From: an uncultured Chloroflexota bacterium
Lineage (GTDB): Bacteria > Chloroflexota > Limnocylindria > Limnocylindrales > CSP1-4
Assembly (NCBI GenBank): GCA_903928275.1
Contig: CAIYQJ010000173.1
Coordinates: 1 to 16,080 of the forward strand
DNA: 16,080 nucleotides
Direction of reading: 5' to 3'
Below are positions 7,675 through 13,848 of this stretch, one piece after another. The position numbers and the translations under genes were made by a program. Position 1 is the first letter of the stretch; each line of letters starts with the position of its first letter. The notes beneath the pieces are model-generated. The model searched no databases, was not told the origin of the DNA, and was given only the letters and a program-made list of their open reading frames with translations.

Positions 7675-7831
7675 TTCCGCGGCTCCCGCTGCACCTCTCC
7701 CCTCCCCCCCCGACGAGGCGACATGTCGAGCGACGTCCGCGACGGCCGATCGCCGGCGACCCCGGCAGGCGCCGCTCGCCGTCGGTCGGGTGGGTGCGCC
7801 CGGGGCGGGAGCCGATCGCGGGCGGGGCGCG

Positions 7832-9085
7832 TCAGGCCGTCGCCGGAGGCTCGGGCCCCGTCCCCGGCGCGTCCGACGCCGTCCAGGTCCCCGTCGTGAA
7901 CAGTCGGAGGACGGCGAAGAGCCAGACCGCTGCGAGGATGGCCGCCAACAGGAGCGCGAGGAGCCACGGTGTCGGCCGCCACCAGCCGACGAGCAGGGCC
8001 ACCACCGCCGCGGCGACCATCGCGAAGGCGAGCGGTCGATAGATGACCGCGTGGCGCCCGTAGTCGGCGAGGGTACGGGTCATGAGGCCGAGGGCGACGA
8101 GCAGCAGCGCGACCGATCCGGCGAGCAGCCACGCCGTGGCCGCCGGGGCCTGGGGCTCGTGCGCGTGCTCGATGAGGCCGACCATCGCGGCGCCGGCGCC
8201 GACGATCGCGATGGCGATGGGGAGGTGCGCTCCCATCCAGGCGTTGACCACCAGCCCGTCGAGGCGGGGCAGCCGTCGACCGCCCACGTCGAAGAAGATC
8301 CACCACAGGCCGAACCCGACCATGAGCGCCACGAACCCGGTCGCCAGGGTCACGGGGTCGTGGTCCGAGCCCGACATCCCGTTCACCACCCCCACCACGA
8401 CCTCGCCCAGCACGATGATCACGAGGAGGTCGAACCGCTCGACCATGGCGTCCGTGGGCACGATTCCCGTCACGGGCGCCCGCCGCGAGGCCCAGCCGAA
8501 GACGAGCATGAATGCGAGCCATCCGGCCGAGAACAGGGCCCACACGACCAGCCGCGCGTCGGTCGGCAGGACGGCGCTGACCGCGAAGACCGCGATCGAG
8601 GCGACCATCGCGGCGAGGTAGCGCGCCGTCCCGGCCATGTACTCGGGCCGGTCCTGCCGGCGGACCGTGTACCAGAGCCAGGTCATGACCGCGAGGAAAC
8701 CGATGTAGACGACCGCGAACGCCGCGCCGGACTCGCCCGCCGCCCTGGCCGTGAACACCGCGAGCAGCGCGAGGATCGCCATCTGGATGAAGACGAACGT
8801 GCGCGTCCGGCCATCCTCGCGGCCGTGGAGCTCGTAGTAGAGAGTGCCGTTCGCCCACGCCACCCAGACGACACCGAAGACGACGAGGAACTCGAGGTAT
8901 CCGCGGAGCGACACGGAGGTCGCCAGCTCGCGCGCCGCCTGCGAGATGACCACGACGTACACGAGGTCGGAGAAGAGCTCGAGGAAGCTGACCCTGCGCT
9001 CGGTCTCGATCTCGCCGTGCGCCCGGGGTGGCTGCCAGAACCACCCGCGGAAGCGGCGGACGGCGCTCGGCTCAGCAGGCTGCAC
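7832..9085 (-). CDS. ltrA: Low temperature requirement protein A (LtrA) family membrane protein
   Basis: A 417-aa integral membrane protein composed of many hydrophobic helices throughout. Family hallmarks are the segment RRVSFLELFSDLVYVVVISQ near the N-terminus, VFGVVWVAWANGTLYYE, and VERFDLLVIIVLGEVVVGVV in the middle. The family is named from a Listeria locus needed for growth in the cold; its molecular function is not established. The start is GTG at 9085 with GGAGGG eight bases upstream. The length and helix number fit the family. It reads away from merB across a 293-base shared upstream region, and toward the cyclase gene. An alternative would be another polytopic membrane family, but the FSDLVYV and FDLLVIIVLGE motifs make LtrA clear. 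Confidence 0.93.
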   Translation of the reverse strand: MQPAEPSAVRRFRGWFWQPPRAHGEIETERRVSFLELFSDLVYVVVISQAARELATSVSLRGYLEFLVVFGVVWVAWANGTLYYELHGREDGRTRTFVFIQMAILALLAVFTARAAGESGAAFAVVYIGFLAVMTWLWYTVRRQDRPEYMAGTARYLAAMVASIAVFAVSAVLPTDARLVVWALFSAGWLAFMLVFGWASRRAPVTGIVPTDAMVERFDLLVIIVLGEVVVGVVNGMSGSDHDPVTLATGFVALMVGFGLWWIFFDVGGRRLPRLDGLVVNAWMGAHLPIAIAIVGAGAAMVGLIEHAHEPQAPAATAWLLAGSVALLLVALGLMTRTLADYGRHAVIYRPLAFAMVAAAVVALLVGWWRPTPWLLALLLAAILAAVWLFAVLRLFTTGTWTASDAPGTGPEPPATA

Positions 9086-9378
9086 GGAGTCGACCCTCCG
9101 CTCCGTCGATCGTCATGGACTGCCCCCTCGGTACCCGCGGACGTGGGCCGGACCTCGCGAGCGTCAGCCCGATGCGAGCGTACAACTGGTCGAGCGCTGG
9201 GGCGGTGTTCGGGCCCGGCGGCAGGGTGGAACCCGCGTGTCGATCGACCGCCACCAGCTGGGGGTCGGCGATGGCTTCGGCGGTCGTCTTGGCGACCGAC
9301 GGCGGGATGAGGTGCCGGCCCCACGGGCCTGCGGACATGGGATGATCGCGAGACCCTGCCTTCACCACGAAGGAGCCG
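9086..9378. other. Divergent upstream region between ltrA and merB
   Basis: Holds the ribosome sites of ltrA (GGAGGG, minus) and merB (AAGGAG at 9370-9375). A minus-strand frame running from about 9368 to 9072 has a fairly natural composition (contains TTAEAIADPQLVAVDRHAGS and PALDQLYARIGLTLA) and high third-position GC, and would overlap the ltrA start. It lacks a ribosome site and was not recognised, so it is noted here as a possible small gene (about one chance in four). No inverted repeat typical of a MerR operator was seen. Confidence 0.4.
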
Positions 9379-10053
9379 ATGGTGACCCTCGACCCGGAGG
9401 ACCTCCGTCTCGCGGTCTACCGCGATCTTGCCCGGACCGGTCGGGCGCCGACGACGACGGAGCTCGCGTCACGACTCGATCTCAGCGCGCCCAAGGTCCG
9501 CGACGGCCTGCGCGCGCTCGCGGCGGCACGCCACATCGTCCTGGGCGCCGACGACCGGGTGCTCATGGCGCACCCGTTCGCGACGATCCCGCTCGGCTTC
9601 TCGGTCATGGGCCGCGAGACGCTCTGGTGGGGCGGCTGCGCGTGGGACTCGTTCGCCCTTCCCCCCCTGCTTCCCGACGAACCCGAGGTGCTCGTGTCGA
9701 CGCGGTGTCCAGGCTGCGGGCGGGCACTCGCGTGGGTCGTCGGGCGCGATGCCCCGCCGGCCGGCGAGCAGGTCGCCCACTTCCTCGTCCCGGTCACGCG
9801 GATGTGGGACGACGTCGTGCAGACCTGCGGCAACCAGCGCCTGTTCTGCGGGCCGGCGTGCGTGGAGGGCTGGCTCGCCGCGACCGGCAACGAGCGCGGC
9901 TACCTCATGGATCTCGCCACCCTGTGGCGGCTGGCGAGCCACTGGTACGAGGGCCGCCTGGAGCCCGGCTACACCCGTCGGGAGCCGTCGGCGGCTGCTG
10001 CCTACTTCGCGAGCGTCGGGCTTCGGGGCCCGTTCTGGGGGTTGGACGAGTAG
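9379..10053 (+). CDS. merB: Organomercurial (alkylmercury) lyase, MerB family
   Basis: A 224-aa cytoplasmic enzyme expected to cleave the carbon-mercury bond, releasing Hg(II) and the hydrocarbon. The N-terminal winged-helix-like domain (about residues 20-60: TTTELASRLDLSAPKVRDGL) is typical of MerB. The catalytic core is WWGGCAWDSFALPPLL, giving C87 and D90, and C150 in VQTCGNQRLFC. The C87-D90-C150 spacing (3 and 63 residues) equals that of plasmid R831b MerB C96, D99 and C159. C110 corresponds to the structural Cys 117, and here makes a CPGC pair. C157 and C161 are extra. ATG at 9379 or GTG at 9382 are both possible after AAGGAG. No merR, merA or transporter gene is in the window, so Hg(II) must be handled elsewhere, or the enzyme has another substrate. 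Confidence 0.88.
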   Translation: MVTLDPEDLRLAVYRDLARTGRAPTTTELASRLDLSAPKVRDGLRALAAARHIVLGADDRVLMAHPFATIPLGFSVMGRETLWWGGCAWDSFALPPLLPDEPEVLVSTRCPGCGRALAWVVGRDAPPAGEQVAHFLVPVTRMWDDVVQTCGNQRLFCGPACVEGWLAATGNERGYLMDLATLWRLASHWYEGRLEPGYTRREPSAAAAYFASVGLRGPFWGLDE

Positions 10054-10078
10054 CAGGGGCACCATCGACGGGCGGAGC

Positions 10079-10097
10079 CGGCCAGGGGTGGTGGCCG
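10079..10097. terminator. Hairpin between convergent merB and ABM-fold gene
   Basis: CGGCCA at 10079-10084 pairs with TGGCCG at 10092-10097 around a 7-base loop, in the 55-base space between the two convergent stops (10053 and 10109). No T-tract. A modest bidirectional terminator candidate. Confidence 0.35.
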
Positions 10098-10108
10098 CCG
10101 GCGGTCGG

Positions 10109-10408
10109 TCAGCCGCCCCAGCCGATGTCGGACACGACCTCTCCGACCATGCGCTCCTGTCCGGTGGCACGGGGCGCGACCGAGGTGTTGAACGCGCCCG
10201 GCCCGATGACCGCGGCGCCGGCGGCCGCCGCCTCCGGCGAGGCCCAGCGGCCGACGACCACGAGCTCCTGCGGGCCGGTCTTGACGAGCGTCTGGCCGAT
10301 GAAGCCCTCGAGGCCCGCGAAGATCGCCGGCATCTCGCGCTCGATGTCGGCCACGACCTCCTCGACGGGGACCGACAGGGTGATCCGGTTCACGACGACG
10401 GTGTGCAC
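10109..10408 (-). CDS. ABM-like dimeric alpha/beta-barrel protein (99 aa)
   Basis: A small single-domain protein starting with GTG at 10408 (GAGG seven bases upstream). The sequence MHTVVVNRITLSVPVEEVVA, then FAGLEGFIGQTLVKTGPQEL, VVVGRWASPEAAAAG and a C-terminal RMVGEVVSDIGWGG follows the ferredoxin-like pattern of antibiotic-biosynthesis-monooxygenase / dimeric alpha-beta-barrel proteins: strand, helix, the G-(F/L)-x-G turn, strand containing W, helix, strand. Members are cofactor-free oxygenases or small-molecule binders acting as dimers. It follows the SDR gene on the same strand after a 126-base gap and may be the last gene of the MarR-linked operon, or have its own promoter. A second ABM-fold gene leads that operon at 12853. 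Substrate unknown. Confidence 0.7.
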   Translation of the reverse strand: MHTVVVNRITLSVPVEEVVADIEREMPAIFAGLEGFIGQTLVKTGPQELVVVGRWASPEAAAAGAAVIGPGAFNTSVAPRATGQERMVGEVVSDIGWGG

Positions 10409-10534
10409 GGGGACGCCTCAACGCTGCGCCGCTCGAGTCGCGGCGAAGGCGCGAAGCATGGCAGAGACCCGTCCCGCGTCAAGAGGTGCGCCTGCGCGGC
10501 TCCAGGACGCGCGGCAGCCCTGGGGCGACGTCGG

Positions 10535-11370
10535 TCAGAGGAAGGGCGCGAGCAGCTTGTTCGTCAGCTCCCAGACGCGGGCCGGCGCGCCGTCGGGGAT
10601 CGCGAGCCGATTCGTCCCGAGCTTGTTGATCCAGTAGTAGGCGTCGCGGCGGCCCTTGGCGACCACGTCGTCCGCAGCCGCGACCACGTTGTCCGCCGCG
10701 CGCTCCGGCGAGACCCCGATCACGCGGATCGCCACGGCGACGAGCGCCCGCCGGGGCATCGGCTCGTCCGCGAGGATCTTCGTCCGGACGAGGCCCGGGG
10801 TGTAGGTGCTCGCGGGGGCGCTGGCCCGCTCGTTCCACGCGTGGAGGACCATCCGGTTGGCCCACTGCGCCCGGGCGAGCGCCTTCATGCCGCGGACGTC
10901 TCCCCGCTCGAGCGCGAGGTCGGCCTCGTCGAGCGGCGCGGTGTCGATGCCGAGGACTGAGAGGACCTGGGCCGACGGCGTCGCCGCGAGGACCGGCTCG
11001 AGGCGCCGGGCCAGGAGCGCCCGCGACAGGTGGACGAGGGCAAGGTGCCACTCGACCCCTCGGCGGTCACGCGGCGCTCCTGGACGATCGCGTTGGCGTT
11101 GAGGAGCAGGAGGTCGAGTCGGTCGTGAGCGGCCGCGAACTCGTCTGCTGCCCTGCGCGTCTCGCCCAGGAGGGAGAGGTCGGCGACGATCGCCGCGACG
11201 TCCCCGCCGGTCGCCGCGCGGAGCTCGTCGAAGGTCGCGGCGCACCTCTCGGGGCTCCGACCGACGAACACGACGGCCCAGCCATCCCGGAGCAACCGGC
11301 GGGCGGTCGCCTTCCCGATGCCGTCGGTCCCACAGGTGATGAGCGCGACGCGACGTTCAGGGCTACTCAA
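10535..11370 (-). pseudogene. Short-chain dehydrogenase/reductase (SDR) gene with a one-base frameshift
   Basis: The likely start is TTG at 11370, six bases after GGAGGT, overlapping the channel gene stop (TTGA). The first frame reads SPERRVALITCGTDGIGKAT (Rossmann turn, TC in place of TG), then VVFVGRSPERC, AIVADLSLLGETRRA and RLDLLLLNANAI up to RRVTAEG. The next frame continues EWHLALVHLSRALLARRLEP and ends YYWINKLGTNRLAIPD, VWELTNKLLAPFL. The shift is near 11055: one base is missing from an expected GGGTTCGAGTGG. Where SDRs have the catalytic YxxxK, this protein has LARAQ (in GMKALARAQWANRMV), so Tyr and Lys both seem absent. It was therefore perhaps a binding protein or inactive oxidoreductase even before the shift. 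A sequencing error could explain the frameshift but not the missing residues. Confidence 0.75.
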
Positions 11371-12044
11371 GGCGTCACCTCCTTCGGGCGGCTGTCGGTC
11401 CGCTCGAACCCCTCGGACGCGACGGCGAAGATCACCGGGACGCATGCGAGGAGCGCCGTTCCCAGGATCGGCGCGACGAGCCAGCCGACGGCGGCGGCCC
11501 CGGCCGTCGTCGCGATCCCGATGGCCGACGCCGCCCGGTCCGTCGCGAACCCGTGGGCGTGCGCCGGGTCGTCCAGGAGGTCCGGGTTCGAGGCGAGGAC
11601 GTGGAAGAGGAGGCTCCACGTCAGGGCCCCTGCGATCGTGACGGCGGCATACAGGAGGATCGCCTGCCGACCCGCCTCGACGCCCGGCATCCCGAGCGCA
11701 TCGGCCAGGTTGGACGTAGCCCACGGGACGACGACGATCCCGGCGAGGAGGACGAGGTTCGCGCCATTGAGCGAGCGCGAGACCGCCTTCACCCGCATGA
11801 AGACGTTGTGGTGGTTCGTCCAGGCGACCCCGACGAAGGCGAACGCGCCGGCGAACGCGAGCAGCGTCGGCCACTGCGTCGACAGGCTCTCGAACAGCGT
11901 CACCGTCGGGGTCGCTGTCGGGTCGGCGTGGATCCGCGACAGGTCGAGGGCGAGCAGCGTGATCGCCACGGCGAACACGCCATCGCTGAAGGCCTCGAGG
12001 CGGCCCGTCTCGCTCGGGGCGCCTCGGCGCGCGCGGAAGCGCAT
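11367..12044 (-). CDS. TMEM175 (DUF1211) family potassium channel
   Basis: A 225-aa protein with about six hydrophobic helices, the size of bacterial TMEM175 channels that assemble as tetramers and conduct K+ through the inner membrane. The signature GRLEAFSDGVFAVAITLLAL (residues 14-33) is the pore-helix FSD motif, and VGVAWTNHHNVFMRV (71-85) is the second family motif. ATG at 12044 is the only start near the conserved helix; its ribosome site is weak, so it may depend on translation of the SnoaL-like gene ending 23 bases upstream. Its stop overlaps the SDR start (TTGA). A cytosolic-type loop containing PDLLDDPAHAHGFATDRAAS (about residues 155-175) is duplicated as a fragment at 14898-14961. 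The third gene of the operon divergent from marR, suggesting regulated K+ flux under a chemical stress. Confidence 0.9.
   Translation of the reverse strand: MRFRARRGAPSETGRLEAFSDGVFAVAITLLALDLSRIHADPTATPTVTLFESLSTQWPTLLAFAGAFAFVGVAWTNHHNVFMRVKAVSRSLNGANLVLLAGIVVVPWATSNLADALGMPGVEAGRQAILLYAAVTIAGALTWSLLFHVLASNPDLLDDPAHAHGFATDRAASAIGIATTAGAAAVGWLVAPILGTALLACVPVIFAVASEGFERTDSRPKEVTP
11527..11587. repeat. Segment of the channel gene duplicated at 14898-14961 (copy A)
   Basis: Bases 11536-11587 match 14910-14961 at 48 of 52 positions. The match extends to 11527 with a three-base gap. It encodes the loop from PDLLD to DRAAS of the channel. Confidence 0.85.
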
Positions 12045-12067
12045 GGACGAGGGATGGCAGGCGACGT

Positions 12068-12490
12068 TCAGGCGGTGGCGCCTGCCCGCAGCTGCGCAAC
12101 GGCGCTCATCCAATCCTCGACGTGGTGCGCCTTGACGAGCTCGCCGCCCTCGATCGTGTGGATGTCGATCGTCATGATCGTGAACGAGCCGCCCGCATGG
12201 GGGGCGCCCATGAACTCGCCCGCGGGCACCCCCGTGACCCGGCTGCGCACGACGACCTTGCTGTCGGTCCGGATGACCTCCTGGACTGACCACTCGAGGC
12301 TCGTGAAGGCCCGGCCGAAGCCGCCGACCTGCGCGATGAATGCCTCGCGGGTCTTGCCGGGGTCGTCGCTCGAAGCATACGAGCGCCATCCCTCGGCCAG
12401 CGCAGCGGTGAGCAGGCCCTCGACCTCCTTGGTGGCGGGCTCCGTCAGGGCGTCGTAGAAGGCGTTGATGCTGGTTTCGATGGAGTCCAT
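12068..12490 (-). CDS. SnoaL-like / NTF2-fold protein (140 aa)
   Basis: ATG at 12490 with GAGGA six bases upstream. The N-terminal MDSIETSINAFYDALTEPAT helix, YASSDDPGKTREAFIAQVGG, then WSVQEVIRTDSKVVVRSRVT, FMGAPHAGGSFTIMTIDIHT and GELVKAHHVEDWMSAVAQL follow the SnoaL-like polyketide cyclase / ester cyclase pattern, including the conserved strand ending H-x-x-x-D-W. These are small cytoplasmic cone-shaped dimers that bind or isomerise hydrophobic small molecules. The exact reaction cannot be deduced. It is the second gene of the leftward MarR-linked operon, 69 bases after the ABM-fold gene, with a strong hairpin in between, and 23 bases before the channel gene. Confidence 0.82.
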   Translation of the reverse strand: MDSIETSINAFYDALTEPATKEVEGLLTAALAEGWRSYASSDDPGKTREAFIAQVGGFGRAFTSLEWSVQEVIRTDSKVVVRSRVTGVPAGEFMGAPHAGGSFTIMTIDIHTIEGGELVKAHHVEDWMSAVAQLRAGATA

Positions 12491-12516
12491 GTCCCGTCCT
12501 CTGCCTGGCCGTGCAT

Positions 12517-12560
12517 GGGGCGGGATCGGCGCGCACCAGCACCGATCCCGACCTGGCCCC
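12517..12560 (-). promoter_or_regulatory. Intercistronic hairpin between ABM-fold and SnoaL-like genes
   Basis: CGGGATCGG at 12521-12529 pairs perfectly with CCGATCCCG at 12542-12550 around a 12-base loop. GGGGC (12517-12521) and GCCCC (12556-12560) could alternatively extend it. There is no T-tract, so it is more likely an attenuator or mRNA-processing/stability element than a full terminator. Confidence 0.5.
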
Positions 12561-12853
12561 TATTCGGAAACGACCATCGAGCGCGTGAGCGACATCGTCG
12601 CCATGTCGATCATCGACATCAGCTGGCCGGAGACCTCGCTGGTGTCGGAGCCCATTGCGTGGGCCGCACTCTCGGCATCGCGGTAGCGGAGGATGAGGAC
12701 CCACTCACCGTCCTCGGTTTGCGTGGCCTCCCGCCGCTCGAGCCCGGGGAGCACCGGCGCGACCTCGCGCTGGAACCGCTCGTTCACCGCGGTCATCTCC
12801 GCCTCGTCGACGCCGGTCTTCGTGCGGAACCGGACGATCTCGATCACTGCCAT
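12560..12853 (-). CDS. ABM-like dimeric alpha/beta-barrel protein (97 aa)
   Basis: ATG at 12853, seven bases after AGGAGG, the strongest ribosome site of the cluster. MAVIEIVRFRTKTGVDEAEM starts with the first strand; then NERFQREVAPVLPGLERREA, EDGEWVLILRYRDAESAAHA and a C-terminal SLTRSMVVSE strand. This is the ferredoxin-like fold of antibiotic-biosynthesis-monooxygenase / stress-responsive A-B barrel proteins, cytoplasmic dimers that oxidise or bind quinone-like and phenolic compounds. It is the first gene transcribed leftward from the promoter that carries the palindrome beside marR, so it is probably the gene most directly controlled by MarR. It resembles the protein at 10109-10408 in fold but is not closely similar. 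Confidence 0.8.
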   Translation of the reverse strand: MAVIEIVRFRTKTGVDEAEMTAVNERFQREVAPVLPGLERREATQTEDGEWVLILRYRDAESAAHAMGSDTSEVSGQLMSMIDMATMSLTRSMVVSE

Positions 12854-12898
12854 CTCGCTGCCTCCTGGTGGGCTATCCTGCTGTGTGCGTAGGCACGT

Positions 12899-12927
12899 AT
12901 ATTGCGTGCGCAGTCACGCAGTGTCAA
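12899..12927 (-). promoter_or_regulatory. Leftward promoter with palindrome (MarR operator candidate) in its spacer
   Basis: On the minus strand TTGACA (12927-12922, perfect -35) is followed after exactly 17 bases by CAATAT (12904-12899, weak -10). The inverted repeat TGCGTG-N6-CACGCA at 12903-12920 fills the spacer. A second partial palindrome, CACGTATATTGCGTG, covers 12894-12908. A repressor bound there would block RNA polymerase, and the site is also upstream of marR, so self-control is likely. The local AT-richness stands out against its surroundings. Confidence 0.65.
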
Positions 12928-12948
12928 CCGTTGCGGAGGAAGCCCGAA

Positions 12949-13431
12949 GTGACCCGAGAGGACCAGCGGCCCGAGCGTTTCACGGAGCTCGAGGGCGACG
13001 CCTGGGGCGGGCTGCTCGGCGTCCACGGCCGGCTGATGCGCCTGATCGAGCGCGACCTCGTTGAGCGATGCGGGATCAGCCACCCCGAGTTCGAGATCCT
13101 CCTCCGGCTCTCATGGGCCGACGGCCAGCGGGCGCGTATCCAGGACCTCGCCGCGGACAGCGTCCTGACGCGGAGCGGGACGAGCCGCGCGCTCGAGCGG
13201 CTCGAGCGACTCGGGCTCATCCGCCGAGCGACGGCGCCCGAGGACCGCCGCGGCAACTACGCGATCCTCCTACCGGCAGGCGGCGAACGCCTCGAGACCG
13301 CCCTCGACGGGCACGTCCCCCTCGTCCGCGCCGCCTTCCTCGGGCGCTTCACGCCCGAGGAGCTCGAGGCGATGGCGGGCTTCTGGCAGCGGGCCGACGC
13401 GGGACTGCCGGCCAAGGGCCCGCAGGCCTAG
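12949..13431 (+). CDS. MarR family transcriptional regulator
   Basis: A 160-aa DNA-binding protein, normal for the family. GTG at 12949 is chosen for GGAGGA eight bases upstream; the frame runs back to 12868 but that part covers the promoter. Helices VHGRLMRLIERDLVERCGIS and FEILLRLSWADGQRARIQDL precede the winged helix, with recognition region LAADSVLTRSGTSRALERLE (about 67-86) and wing LIRRATAPEDRRGNYAILLP (about 90-109, with the D-x-R-x wing signature). MarR proteins are dimers that repress promoters and release on binding phenolic or oxidising ligands. The gene is divergent from the ABM-fold gene with a shared 95-base control region, and is followed by a SnoaL-like and an aldo/keto reductase gene on the same strand. 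Confidence 0.93.
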   Translation: MTREDQRPERFTELEGDAWGGLLGVHGRLMRLIERDLVERCGISHPEFEILLRLSWADGQRARIQDLAADSVLTRSGTSRALERLERLGLIRRATAPEDRRGNYAILLPAGGERLETALDGHVPLVRAAFLGRFTPEELEAMAGFWQRADAGLPAKGPQA

Positions 13432-13443
13432 CCGTTGGACTGC

Positions 13444-13466
13444 CGGTCTCGATGGCGTAGAGACCG
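13444..13466 (+). promoter_or_regulatory. Hairpin just upstream of a ribosome site
   Basis: CGGTCTC and GAGACCG form a perfect 7-bp stem with a 9-base loop, 13 bases after the marR stop and immediately before the ribosome site GGGAGA of the next gene. It could tune downstream translation or mark an mRNA end. Confidence 0.4.
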
Positions 13467-13479
13467 AGGGAGACCGCTG

Positions 13480-13848
13480 ATGGGCGCTCCCGAGCTCATA
13501 CGCTCGTTCTACGACCGGACCTGGAACGCCGGCGAGATCGACGAGTGCGTCGCAGAAGGCGATCGGGCGTTCGCGCGGATGCGCTTCTCCGGCCGCCACA
13601 CCGCCCCGCTCCGCGGGTTCGCGCCGTCGGGGCGTGAGGTCCCCTGGGCGGGTGCGGCCCTGTTCCGGATCGCCGGCGGCGTCATCGCGGAGGCCTGGGT
13701 CCTCGGCGACCTCGCCGGTCTCGATGCCCACCTCGCCGAGCAGCGCGAACCCGGAGCCGTCGCCTCGACGCGGCCCCGGATCGACGGCGCCCGGGCAACA
13801 CGGCACCATAAGCGCGTCCACTCCGCCGCACACGAGGGCTCACCGTGA
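13480..13848 (+). CDS. SnoaL-like ester-cyclase-type protein, shortened
   Basis: ATG at 13480 follows GGGAGA. The N-terminus LIRSFYDRTWNAGEIDECV is the first helix of SnoaL-like ester cyclases. It then jumps directly to AEGDRAFARMRFSGRHTAPL and the strands GREVPWAGAALFRIAGGVIA, EAWVLGDLAGLDAHL. In relatives about 40-50 residues (the rest of the first helices and the first strand) lie between these parts, so an in-frame internal deletion is likely. The 122 residues include an unusual basic tail of about 35. The fold may not be stable, and the gene could be a pseudogene kept open for translation of the next gene, whose GTG overlaps its stop (GTGA). It belongs to a different SnoaL subgroup from the protein at 12068-12490. 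Confidence 0.7.
   Translation: MGAPELIRSFYDRTWNAGEIDECVAEGDRAFARMRFSGRHTAPLRGFAPSGREVPWAGAALFRIAGGVIAEAWVLGDLAGLDAHLAEQREPGAVASTRPRIDGARATRHHKRVHSAAHEGSP

Larger units (their letters stand above)
7487..7831. other. Gap upstream of the cyclase gene with a duplicated motif
   Basis: About 345 bases between two minus-strand genes. It contains two copies of a 25-base repeat (listed separately) and a pyrimidine-rich run with eight consecutive C around 7692-7713. The frames that cross it read the two repeat copies in different phases, so it is probably noncoding and holds the cyclase promoter; no convincing -35/-10 pair was recognised. Confidence 0.5.

Noticed and set aside
7589..9310. Plus-strand open frame of 573 codons rich in Asp, His, Arg and Glu
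   Set aside because: Antisense shadow of the LtrA membrane protein; the hydrophilic composition is the complement of hydrophobic codons.
9072..9368. Minus-strand frame upstream of and overlapping the ltrA start
   Set aside because: Composition is fairly natural but there is no ribosome site, no known family and it covers the ltrA ribosome site; kept only as a note in the gap entry.
9086..9378. MerR-type operator upstream of merB
   Set aside because: No long dyad with a 19-bp promoter spacer was seen in this region.
10885..12099. Minus-strand frame joining the SDR N-terminus to an out-of-frame reading of the channel gene
   Set aside because: The upstream two thirds is a frame-shifted shadow of the TMEM175 gene; the real SDR start is the TTG at 11370.
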